The notes beneath the pieces are model-generated. The model saw only the letters and a list, made by a program, of their open reading frames with translations, ran no database searches and was not told the origin of the DNA. Below, in pieces: positions 26,124 through 33,194 of a DNA stretch of 64,000 nt (within the stretch, counting starts at the first letter, position 1; each line of letters begins with the position of its first letter). The translations under genes were made by a program, and so were the position numbers. This DNA is from Bacteroidales bacterium UBA4360. GTDB taxonomy: Bacteria > Bacteroidota > Bacteroidia > Bacteroidales > UBA932. The DNA lies in assembly GCA_002393945.1 (NCBI GenBank), contig DGSO01000032.1:40753-104752 (forward strand). Direction: 5' to 3'.

Positions 26124-26168
26124 AAAAAGAAGAAAGAATGCAAGTAAACTTGCCTCTTTCTTCTTTTT
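26124..26168 (-). terminator. Terminator downstream of tRNA-Arg
   Basis: A very long near-perfect hairpin: 14-bp outer stem (26124-26137 with 26155-26168), inner stem GCAAG/CTTGC, loop TAAA. A-tract and T-tract on the two sides allow action in both directions. Confidence 0.85.
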
Positions 26169-26187
26169 ACCTTTTCGTTCTGTTCGT

Positions 26188-26260
26188 GATTCCGTTGGGA
26201 TTCGAACCCAAGACCCACAGCTTAGAAGGCTGTTGCTCTATCCAGCTGAGCTACGGAACC
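26188..26260 (-). tRNA. tRNA-Arg (anticodon TCT)
   Basis: 73 bases folding as a full cloverleaf: acceptor GGTTCCG/CGGAATC (one G-U), anticodon stem ACAGC/GCTGT with loop CTTCTAA, so anticodon TCT, and T-arm TTGGG-TTCGAAT-CCCAA. CCA is not encoded. Confidence 0.95.
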
Positions 26261-26275
26261 ATCCGTTTGGGAGTG

Positions 26276-26283
26276 CAAAGATA
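26276..26283 (-). promoter_or_regulatory. -7 box of tRNA-Arg
   Basis: TATCTTTG on the minus strand, 15 bases before the mature 5' end. Confidence 0.55.
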
Positions 26284-26308
26284 GTTATTTTTTTAATAAT
26301 AAAAATTA

Positions 26309-26407
26309 TTCTTCTTCTTCGACTCGGAACATGAAACCGTCGACCTCGCCAACCACGCTTCTCCCAAGGCGCAACTCAATGCAATCCGCTGCATGAAAGA
26401 CGAATAG
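26309..26407 (+). pseudogene. 3' remnant of a fimbrillin/FISUMP-like surface protein gene
   Basis: A frame without a start codon gives DSEHETVDLANHASP then KAQLNAIRCMKDE and TAG. The closing 'NAIRCMKD' is the hallmark C-terminus of a large group of Bacteroidales surface lipoproteins and FISUMP-domain proteins. Upstream, the frame runs into AT-rich stop-filled sequence next to the tRNA-Arg promoter. A strong hairpin follows its stop, as expected for a true gene end. It is a leftover after deletion of the 5' part. Confidence 0.6.
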
Positions 26408-26426
26408 CGGCCATGTTTTAACTACG

Positions 26427-26472
26427 TCAGACCACCGTTTTTGCTCACCAGAGGCCGAAAACGGTGGCCTGA
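26427..26472 (+). terminator. Strong hairpin after the gene remnant
   Basis: 15-bp arms with one mismatch (26427-26441 with 26458-26472), 16-base loop. It lies 20 bases after the remnant's stop and 25 bases before the -7 box of the tricorn protease gene. Confidence 0.6.
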
Positions 26473-26497
26473 TTGTTTCCGAATAAGTAATTATTCT

Positions 26498-26505
26498 TAT
26501 CTTTG
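26498..26505 (+). promoter_or_regulatory. -7 box of the tricorn-type protease gene
   Basis: TATCTTTG, 20 bases before the ATG at 26526. A possible TTG lies 22 bases upstream of it (26473-26475), at the edge of the hairpin. Confidence 0.55.
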
Positions 26506-26525
26506 AGAAAACATATCTGCCGCTT

Positions 26526-29500
26526 ATGAAAAGGTATCTGCTTCTTTCCATGCTTCTGTTCACGGTTTCACTTGCCGCGCAGGAAACCCCTCTGTGGATT
26601 CGTAAAAGCGTAATTTCCCCTGACGGAAAGACCGTCGCCTTCTGCTATAAAGGCGACATCTGGACCGTCGGCATCCAGGGAGGGCGCGCATTCCAGCTCA
26701 CCGCCAACCCCGCCTACGATTCAGACCCGCTCTGGACTCCGGACGGCAAGGAGATAGTGTTCAGTTCCTACCGTGAAGTGAGCAAGGATATCTGGCGCGT
26801 CAGTGCCGATGGCGGCCGCCCCGTGCGCGTCACCGACTATCCCGGCAGTGAAACGCCCAAGGCGGTGCTTGCCGACGGCAGTGTCGTTTTCACCGCGAAC
26901 CTGCAGCCCGATACGTCCTGGGGCGGCTTCCCCGGCGGTACGCAGGTCTATACGGTAGGCCGTGACGGCGGCTTCCCCAAGCTCCTCACATCCGTGAACA
27001 TGCAGGAACTCAGCGTCAGTGCCGATGGCGCCGTCCTGTATGAGGACTACAAGGGCTATGAGGATTCGTTCAGAAAGCACCATACATCTTCCGTGACACG
27101 TGATATATGGCTTTTGAAGGACGGACAGTACACCAAGCTGTCAGATTTCAAAGGCGAGGACCGCCAGCCCGTCTGGGGCGCCGACGGCAGCACCTTCTGG
27201 TTCCTGAGCGAGCGCGGCGGCAAGACGTCAAACCTCTACCGCGGCAGCGTGGACAGGCCATCGGAGGCGGTCCAGCTCACTTTTGCCGAAAAGGACCCGG
27301 TGCGCTATATATCGGCCTCCAATGACGGCACGCTGCTGTATTCCCTGAACGGGGAGCTTTTCGTCCTGAAGGAGGGTTCGCAGCCGCGCAGGCTCGAAAT
27401 AACCGTCGTCAGGGACGAGACCGAGCGGGACATGATCAAGACCACCTATACCGGAGGGGCATCGGCAATGGCGGTTTCTCCCGGCGGCAAGGAGGTGGCG
27501 GTGGTCATCCGCGGAGACGTCTTTGTGACATCGGCCGACTACGGAACCACCAAGAGAATCACCAATACAGCCTCCCAGGAGAGGGATGTGAGCTTCGGAG
27601 ACGAAGGCCGCGCCCTCTACTACGCCGCTGAACGCGACGGCCACTGGGGCATCTGGCGCACCGTCCTCACCGAGAAGAAAGAGAAGCTGTTCACCTATGC
27701 CACGCAGATGAAGGAAGAACTTTTCTCCGACCCCGGCGAAACCTGCTTCCAGCCCGAGGTCTCCCCGGACGGAAAATGGGTGGCCTACCTCAGGGACCGT
27801 ACCGAACTGGTCGTCAAACCCACCAAGGGCGGCAAGGCAAAGTCCCTCCTCAAGGGTGCCAACTACTCCTACAGCGACGGCGACCAGAGCTTTGCCTGGA
27901 GCCCGGACAGCGAATACCTCCTCACCGGCTATCAGGCCGATGGCGGCTGGAACAATACTGACATCGCCCTCATCGAGGTGAGCTCCGGCAAAATCACGGA
28001 CCTTACCCGCAGCGGTTATTCCGACAATTCCTTCCGCTGGGCGCTTGGCGGCAAGGCCATGATATGGGAATCGGACAAGAACGGTTTCCGCAGCCACGGC
28101 AGCTGGGGTGCCCATGAGGATATCTATATAATGTTCTTCGACGGCGCCGCCATGACCACTTTCAGGCAGGACAAGGAAGACGAGGAGATAGAGAAAATGC
28201 TTTCCGGAAAGACGGAAAAGCAGCTTGAAAAGAAGGAGAAGAAAGACAGCATCGCCGCAGAAAAGCCCAAGAAACTGGAGCTGAACCTCGAAGGCCTTGA
28301 AGACCGCACCATGCGCCTTACCGGCACTTCCGGCAACTACGGGGACTTCCTTCTCTCCAAGGACGGCAGGCAGCTTTACTACGTGGCTCCCGGTGAGAAG
28401 GGCCCGTCCCTCATGGTGAAGGACCTCCGTGAAGGCAGCGTCAAGGTGCTGGCTGGCGGCGTCGGCGGCCGCATAGTCCCCTCGAAGGACATGGCCGATA
28501 TCTTCGTTCTTTCCGGAAACGGCATCACCAAGGTGTCGCTCGGCAGCGGGAAGACCACCCAGATAAAGATAGCTGGAGACTACGAATTCAAGCCCAGGGA
28601 GGAGCGTGCGTACATCTTTGAACACGTGTGGAAGCAGGTTCTGGAGAAGTTCTATGACCCGGCCATCCACGGAATCGACTGGAATTACTACCATGACAAT
28701 TATGCCAGGTTCCTTCCTTATATAGACAATGATTTCGACTTTGCCGAACTCCTCTCCGAAATGCTGGGAGAGCTCAACGGTTCGCATACCGGTGCACGTT
28801 ACCGCCCGGCTCCCGGGGAGTCCCTGGGCCGTCTTGGCGTGCTGTATGACTGGAACTACACCGGAGACGGCATCCGCATCGCCGAGGTGCTTCCCGGCGG
28901 AGTGCTGAATCTTGCCGACAGCAAGATATCGGCAGGGGATGTGATTACCGCCATCGACGGGCATGAGGTGAAGGCAGGGGAGAACTGGATTCCGCTGCTT
29001 GCGGGAAAGGCGGGGAAGAAGATTGCCGTGAACGTGAAGGTTGGCGGCAAGGAAAAGCTCCTGTTTGTGAAGCCGGTGGCCTCTGAAAGCCGCCTGCTGT
29101 ACCGCAGGTGGGTGCGTCAGAGGGAGGAAATGGTGGAGAAGCTGTCCGGTGGCAAGGTGGGCTACGTACACGTTGAGGGGATGGATTCACCCAGCTTCCG
29201 CGAGGTGTATTCCAAGGCGCTCGGCAAGTACCGGGGCTGCGGCGCCCTCATCGTGGATACCAGGAACAACGGCGGCGGCTGGCTGCACGACGACCTCGTA
29301 ACCCTCCTCGGCGGCAAGGCTTATGCCGAATTCCGCCCGCGCGGGCAGTACATCGGCACGGAACCTTTCAGCAAATGGACCAAGCCTTCCTGCGTGCTTA
29401 TGTCCGAGAACAACTATTCCGATGCCTCCGGCTTCCCGTATGCATACAGGGCGCTTGGGCTTGGAAAGCTCATCGGTGCACCTGTTCCAGGTACCATGAC

Positions 29501-29708
29501 CGCCGTGTGGTGGGAGACGCAGATCAACCGGCAGATAGTCTTCGGTATTCCCCAGGTGGGCATGTACGGCCTCCAGGCAGGCAGTTTCCTTGAAAACATG
29601 CAGATAGAGCCCGACATCCTGGTCTACAACGACCCCGCCTCCCTCCTCGAAGGCCGCGACCTCCAGCTCGAAGCCGCCGTGAAGGAAATGCTCAAAGAGT
29701 GCCGATAG
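26526..29708 (+). CDS. Tricorn-type S41 serine protease
   Basis: 1060 residues, the full tricorn length, with a signal peptide (cut near SLAAQ). Order of domains: two beta-propellers made of PD40/WD40-like repeats (about 20-300 and 310-680; e.g. SPDGKTVAFCYKGDIW, SPDGKWVAYLRD), a helical/charged linker with a KKEKKDS run, the C1 domain, a PDZ domain (about 775-850, GDVITAIDG), and the S41 core. Active-site elements match tricorn: Ser753-His754 in GSHTG and the nucleophile region YSDASGFPYAYRALG with Ser965-Asp966. It likely degrades peptides to short products, but in the periplasm because of its signal peptide. Confidence 0.92.
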   Translation: MKRYLLLSMLLFTVSLAAQETPLWIRKSVISPDGKTVAFCYKGDIWTVGIQGGRAFQLTANPAYDSDPLWTPDGKEIVFSSYREVSKDIWRVSADGGRPVRVTDYPGSETPKAVLADGSVVFTANLQPDTSWGGFPGGTQVYTVGRDGGFPKLLTSVNMQELSVSADGAVLYEDYKGYEDSFRKHHTSSVTRDIWLLKDGQYTKLSDFKGEDRQPVWGADGSTFWFLSERGGKTSNLYRGSVDRPSEAVQLTFAEKDPVRYISASNDGTLLYSLNGELFVLKEGSQPRRLEITVVRDETERDMIKTTYTGGASAMAVSPGGKEVAVVIRGDVFVTSADYGTTKRITNTASQERDVSFGDEGRALYYAAERDGHWGIWRTVLTEKKEKLFTYATQMKEELFSDPGETCFQPEVSPDGKWVAYLRDRTELVVKPTKGGKAKSLLKGANYSYSDGDQSFAWSPDSEYLLTGYQADGGWNNTDIALIEVSSGKITDLTRSGYSDNSFRWALGGKAMIWESDKNGFRSHGSWGAHEDIYIMFFDGAAMTTFRQDKEDEEIEKMLSGKTEKQLEKKEKKDSIAAEKPKKLELNLEGLEDRTMRLTGTSGNYGDFLLSKDGRQLYYVAPGEKGPSLMVKDLREGSVKVLAGGVGGRIVPSKDMADIFVLSGNGITKVSLGSGKTTQIKIAGDYEFKPREERAYIFEHVWKQVLEKFYDPAIHGIDWNYYHDNYARFLPYIDNDFDFAELLSEMLGELNGSHTGARYRPAPGESLGRLGVLYDWNYTGDGIRIAEVLPGGVLNLADSKISAGDVITAIDGHEVKAGENWIPLLAGKAGKKIAVNVKVGGKEKLLFVKPVASESRLLYRRWVRQREEMVEKLSGGKVGYVHVEGMDSPSFREVYSKALGKYRGCGALIVDTRNNGGGWLHDDLVTLLGGKAYAEFRPRGQYIGTEPFSKWTKPSCVLMSENNYSDASGFPYAYRALGLGKLIGAPVPGTMTAVWWETQINRQIVFGIPQVGMYGLQAGSFLENMQIEPDILVYNDPASLLEGRDLQLEAAVKEMLKECR

Positions 29709-29710
29709 GT

Positions 29711-30022
29711 ATGTCACATCCTAAGTTCATACTGGTTTCGGATCCCAAGACTCCTCTTGTGGGTACGTTTGTGTATGGCATGGTAGACCAGCACCGGGAC
29801 TTGGTGCAAGGCTATGTCAAGGTCCATGGCGGGGGCTGGTACCTCAAGGACGACGAGAAGAAGACCATGACGCTCTACGGCAGTTCAGGAGACTACGGCG
29901 AACCCCGCCTCGCCTTCCTGAACCGCATCCCATGCGAACTGAAAGGCTATACCTTCTTCTTCACCCCCGGCCTGCACTTCCCTCCCAACCCCCTCGACCT
30001 CTCCTCCGTCGAGTGGTTTTGA
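29711..30022 (+). CDS. Small conserved-looking protein of unknown function
   Basis: 103 residues from the ATG at 29711, two bases after the tricorn stop. Beta-rich: HPKFILVSDPKTPLVGTFVYG, then HGGGWYLKDDEKKTMTLYG and a C-terminal TFFFTPGLHFPPNP. No signal peptide or membrane helix. Well-formed, with genome-like codon use, and probably translated from the same mRNA as the protease. I do not recognise a family. Confidence 0.65.
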   Translation: MSHPKFILVSDPKTPLVGTFVYGMVDQHRDLVQGYVKVHGGGWYLKDDEKKTMTLYGSSGDYGEPRLAFLNRIPCELKGYTFFFTPGLHFPPNPLDLSSVEWF

Positions 30023-30054
30023 GTGCCGCAGGCCCTCCCTATCTCCCAACCCTC

Positions 30055-30100
30055 GCTAAAGCACAATCTTCGCCACCTACGGCCCAAAGCGTGCTTTAGC
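30055..30100. repeat. 10-bp perfect inverted repeat with 26-base loop
   Basis: GCTAAAGCAC (30055-30064) and GTGCTTTAGC (30091-30100), 32 bases after the stop of the small gene. No T-run, so a weak candidate terminator or a remnant of a mobile element edge. Confidence 0.5.
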
Positions 30101-30142
30101 CATATCCAAACACTGATACTTTGTTAGGCCGCGACACGTGAG

Positions 30143-30350
30143 GTTACAAAAATGACCGAAAATGTGTCCGCCGCCGTCATCAACGACGCCCACGGTGACA
30201 AAAACACCCCAAAACGTGGCCGTCGCCGTAATTGATGACGTCCACATCGACAAAAACGGCCGAAAATGACAACCCCGCCGTCATGTACGACGTGCAGATT
30301 GTCAAAAATGACCAAAAATGACAACTCCGCCGTAATGAACACGCATCCAG
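30143..30350. repeat. Four-copy tandem array with exact 52-bp period
   Basis: The repeating core is (A)CAAAAA-x-GxCC-AAAA, then CCGCCGT(C/A)AT and an ACG-rich end. The CAAAAA anchor starts at 30147, 30199, 30251 and 30303, always 52 bases apart. The units have diverged by substitutions but not by length. As 52 is not a multiple of three, the array does not encode a repeated peptide. Several short inverted repeats (for example TTGTCA/TGACAA) occur within units. Confidence 0.75.
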
Positions 30351-30366
30351 ATGCTCCGTAGATAGG

Positions 30367-30548
30367 TATAGGCGCCATCAGACGCCCCGCGGAGGGCAAA
30401 GAGATGTTAAGTGGTATTATATGGATTCAGCCGCCTGCAGGCGGCCCGCGGAGTTTTCTCTCCGAGATATCGTCGGGCTTATGATTGAGCGAAGCGAACG
30501 ACGGCTTCTGCCGTCGAGTCCCTCCCTGAGGGAGGGATTTAGGGAGGG
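30367..30548. repeat. Cluster of GC-rich hairpins (REP/MITE-like)
   Basis: In order: GGCGCC-ATCAGA-CGCC (about 30371), palindrome GCCGCCTGCAGGCGGC (30430-30445), CGGAG/CTCCG (30449-30464), GACGGC/GCCGTC (30500-30515), and TCCCTCCCT-G-AGGGAGGGA (30519-30537) followed by a second AGGGAGGGG. No coding frame explains them. Such stacks resemble non-autonomous mobile or REP elements. Confidence 0.6.
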
Positions 30549-30579
30549 GTAACGTAGGCGCCCCTGGTCTCTCCGACAC

Positions 30580-30606
30580 AAAAAACCCGCCTTCTGGGCG
30601 GGTTTT
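30580..30606 (-). terminator. Terminator downstream of tRNA-Ser
   Basis: 10-bp stem AAAACCCGCC/GGCGGGTTTT with a 5-base loop; read on the minus strand it ends in a T-run. Confidence 0.85.
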
Positions 30607-30611
30607 AGGGG

Positions 30612-30699
30612 CGGAGAGACCGAGATTCGAACTCGGGATACCCTTTTGGAGTATACACGCTTTCCAGGCGTGCCTCTTAAGCCACTCGAGCATCTCTCC
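30612..30699 (-). tRNA. tRNA-Ser (anticodon GGA)
   Basis: 88 bases, class II tRNA. Acceptor GGAGAGA/TCTCTCC, anticodon stem CACGC/GCGTG with loop CTGGAAA (anticodon GGA), a long variable arm (TATACTC/GGGTATC), and T-arm CCGAG-TTCGAAT-CTCGG. CCA not encoded. Confidence 0.95.
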
Positions 30700-30726
30700 A
30701 ATGGCTCGTTGTGAAATTCGGGACTG

Positions 30727-30757
30727 CAAAGATAAGAACTTTTTATAATTTTGCAAA
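30727..30757 (-). promoter_or_regulatory. Promoter of tRNA-Ser
   Basis: Minus-strand TTTG (30754-30757), 19-base spacer, TATCTTTG (30727-30734). Exact consensus. The -33 element is half of a 14-bp palindrome whose other half serves the divergent gene. Confidence 0.75.
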
Positions 30758-30783
30758 ATTGACAGCGAATTTCATTATATTTG
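30750..30783 (+). promoter_or_regulatory. Promoter of the gene at 30790, sharing a palindrome with the tRNA promoter
   Basis: TTTG (30750-30753), 22-base spacer, TATATTTG (30776-30783), then six bases to the ATG at 30790. The -33 box is part of the perfect palindrome AATTTTGCAAAATT (30747-30760), used on both strands. Confidence 0.6.
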
Positions 30784-30789
30784 TGGGTA

Positions 30790-32016
30790 ATGAGAGGCTT
30801 TGCCAAGTGCATAATGTCACTGGGACTTGCCGTGCTGTCATTTGTCGCGGCAGGGCAGGAGCTTGTGCATAGCGTCAGGGGAAGGGTTACGGACGCATCT
30901 ACGGGTAAGCCGGTGGAATCCGTGGCCGTTTCCGTCCCGGGGCGGCATTTTGCAACTGTGACAAATGCGGACGGGGAGTATGTCATCAAGAGTGACAGGC
31001 CCATTTCTGAGCTTAATTTCTCCTTTCTTGGATACAGGCTCGAGAAGCGCCGCGTGCAGCCCGGAACGGAGAGACTTGACGTGAGAATAAAGAGCCAGGC
31101 ACTGCCGCTGAACGAATCTTTCGCCATAACCGGAGACCCTTGGCATATCCTGAAGGAGGCTATGCAGAGCGTGGGTGACAATTACCCTCTGGAGCCGGAA
31201 CTCCTTGAGTGTTTCTACCGTGAGACTGTCCGTAAACGCAGCCGCTACATCTATATAAGTGAGGCGGTAGCCCGTCTTTACAAGACCGGTTACAACCGCT
31301 CTGTCAAGGCAGACAAGGCCGCCCTGGAAAAGAGCAGGGTGCTTCTGAGCCAGCACCGCAAGGACACGCTCAGTATCAAGATGATGGGCGGTCCCACCCA
31401 GCCTTTGCTTCTGGACGTGGTCAAGAACCCGGAAGTCATCCTGGATCAGGATATCTCCCGTTACTATATCCTGAACATGGGTTCCATGGCATATATCGAC
31501 GACCGTCCCCAGTTTGTGATAAAGGCGGTCCCGGCAGAGAAAACGGATTTCGCCCTGTACTACGGGACCTTCTACATAGACATGGAAACCATGGCGTTTA
31601 CAAGGGCCGAACTGCAGCTGGACCTTTCGGACAAGGCTGCCGCCACGCGCCTTATACTGGTAAAGAAGCCGCGCGGCCTGCGTTTTACGCCAAAGCAGGT
31701 ATCACTTGTCATGAACTATACCTGCAAGGACGGGAAGTACCGCCTCTCGTATTTCCGCTCTGACATCCACTTCAACTGCGACTGGAAAAAGCGCCTCTTC
31801 GCAACGTCCTATTCGGTAGTGAACGAACTTGTGATTACGGACAGGCGGGAGGAGGTCCAGCCCATTTCCCGGGACGAAATGTTCAAGTCCAGCGATATCC
31901 TTTCGGAGAAATCGGCAGAGTTCTCGGACCCGGACTATTGGAAAGACTATAATATAATCGAGCCCACGGAGAGCCTCGAACACGCAATTGGAAAACTCAA
32001 GAAAACACTGAAATAA
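30790..32016 (+). CDS. Exported protein with carboxypeptidase-like regulatory domain
   Basis: 408 residues from the ATG at 30790 (a TTG at 30781 lies within the promoter and is not used). Signal peptide (cut near VAAGQ), then a CarboxypepD_reg-like beta sandwich (about 27-105: GRVTDASTGKPVESVAVSV, FATVTNADGEYVIKS, LGYRLEKRRV). The remaining 300 residues (ECFYRETVRKRSRYIYISEAVARLY ... YYGTFYIDMETMAFTRAEL) match a Bacteroidota family of unknown function in which this domain precedes a beta-rich region. It lies one base before the sugar-kinase-like gene; a functional link is possible but unproved. Confidence 0.78.
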   Translation: MRGFAKCIMSLGLAVLSFVAAGQELVHSVRGRVTDASTGKPVESVAVSVPGRHFATVTNADGEYVIKSDRPISELNFSFLGYRLEKRRVQPGTERLDVRIKSQALPLNESFAITGDPWHILKEAMQSVGDNYPLEPELLECFYRETVRKRSRYIYISEAVARLYKTGYNRSVKADKAALEKSRVLLSQHRKDTLSIKMMGGPTQPLLLDVVKNPEVILDQDISRYYILNMGSMAYIDDRPQFVIKAVPAEKTDFALYYGTFYIDMETMAFTRAELQLDLSDKAAATRLILVKKPRGLRFTPKQVSLVMNYTCKDGKYRLSYFRSDIHFNCDWKKRLFATSYSVVNELVITDRREEVQPISRDEMFKSSDILSEKSAEFSDPDYWKDYNIIEPTESLEHAIGKLKKTLK

Positions 32017-32017
32017 T

Positions 32018-33103
32018 ATGCCACAGACAGATGTAATCATCGGCAAATTTGCCATCAAGGGAGAAGTGCTTCAGGTGAAGCCGCTTGGAAACGGTCTTAT
32101 CAACGATACCTACAAGGTGACGACGGTGGGGGATGCTCCCGACTACGTTCTCCAGCGTATCAACAATGCCATTTTCCAGGACGTAGACCTCCTGCAGCAC
32201 AACATCGAGGCCGTCACCCGCCATATCCGCAAAAAGTTGGTTGAGGCAGGGGAGAGCGACATCGACAGGAAAGTCCTTACCTTCGTCCCCCTCAAGGACG
32301 CCCCGCAGACCTATTATTTTGACGGCGAGTCGTACTGGAGGGTATCGGTTTTCATCCCCGACGCCTTCACCTACGACACCGTAGACCCCAAGTACTCCCG
32401 CTTTGCCGGCGAGGCTTTCGGCCGTTTCGAAGCCCAGCTTGCCGATATCCCCGACACCCTCGGCGAGACCATCCCGGACTTCCACAACATGGAACTCCGC
32501 GCCCGCCAGCTGGACGAAGCCGTTGCCGCCGACAAGGCCGGCCGCCTCAAGGACCCCGAAGTAAAGGCCATCCTGGAGGAAATCAACAAGTACAAGTACG
32601 ACATGTGCCTTGGCGAACGCCTCTACCGTGAAGGAAAGCTTCCCAAGCGCATCTGCCACTGCGACACCAAGGTGAACAACATGATGTTCGATGCCGAAGG
32701 CCGCGTCCTCTGCGTCATCGACCTTGACACCGTGATGCCCAGCTTCGTGTTCTCGGACTTCGGAGACTTCCTCCGCACCGCCGCCAACACCGTGGCCGAG
32801 GATGACCCCGCCACCGAAAAAGTGGCCTTCCGCAGGGATATATTCGAGGCTTTTGCCGAAGGGTACATCAAAGGAGCCACCTTCCTCACCCCCGTCGAGA
32901 AGGAGAATCTGCCCTACGGAACCCTCCTCTTCCCGTTCATGCAGGCCGTCCGCTTCTTTGCCGATTACCTTAACGGCGACACCTACTACAAGATCAAGTA
33001 TCCGGAGCACAATCTGGTGCGCACGCGCAACCAGATGGCGCTCTTCCGCAGCGTCCTCGCCAACATGGACTACATGAAGGAGTTCATTGCAGGGCTGCAA
33101 TAA
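32018..33103 (+). CDS. APH-fold kinase, N-acetylhexosamine 1-kinase (NahK)-like
   Basis: 361 residues. Kinase-fold motifs: GNGLINDTY (nucleotide loop), the catalytic HCDTKVNN (His214, Asp216, Lys218, Asn221), and the metal-binding VIDLDTVMP followed by FSDFGDFLR. This set, rather than the antibiotic-kinase version, resembles NahK-type enzymes that phosphorylate GlcNAc/GalNAc at C1. Together with GH20 in the same window this would fit amino-sugar salvage. It starts one base after the preceding stop. Function by family resemblance only; other small-molecule kinases of the fold are possible. Confidence 0.78.
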   Translation: MPQTDVIIGKFAIKGEVLQVKPLGNGLINDTYKVTTVGDAPDYVLQRINNAIFQDVDLLQHNIEAVTRHIRKKLVEAGESDIDRKVLTFVPLKDAPQTYYFDGESYWRVSVFIPDAFTYDTVDPKYSRFAGEAFGRFEAQLADIPDTLGETIPDFHNMELRARQLDEAVAADKAGRLKDPEVKAILEEINKYKYDMCLGERLYREGKLPKRICHCDTKVNNMMFDAEGRVLCVIDLDTVMPSFVFSDFGDFLRTAANTVAEDDPATEKVAFRRDIFEAFAEGYIKGATFLTPVEKENLPYGTLLFPFMQAVRFFADYLNGDTYYKIKYPEHNLVRTRNQMALFRSVLANMDYMKEFIAGLQ

Positions 33104-33134
33104 TTGCATTTTTAAATTATTATTGTCATATTTG
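33104..33134 (+). promoter_or_regulatory. Probable promoter of the SusCD operon
   Basis: TTG (33104-33106), 20-base spacer, CATATTTG (33127-33134), one mismatch from consensus. The start codon follows at 33195, giving a leader of about 55 bases that opens with a strong hairpin. Confidence 0.6.
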
Positions 33135-33135
33135 C

Positions 33136-33165
33136 ATTTACGCCGCTTCACAAAGCGGCGTAAAT
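33136..33165 (+). promoter_or_regulatory. 13-bp hairpin at the 5' end of the susC leader
   Basis: ATTTACGCCGCTT (33136-33148), 4-base loop, AAGCGGCGTAAAT (33153-33165), perfect. It starts at about the predicted transcription start. No T-run follows, so a terminator is less likely than an mRNA-stabilising or regulatory stem. Confidence 0.6.
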
Positions 33166-33194
33166 GTAGTGTGTCAATTAACAAATAAAAGCTT

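Noticed and set aside
27228..29171. 647-codon open frame on the minus strand opposite the tricorn protease
   Set aside because: Antisense shadow of a GC-rich gene; no start context, no recognisable domain.
30143..30350. CRISPR array
   Set aside because: The 52-bp units repeat along their entire length with no unique spacers, and no cas gene is in the window.
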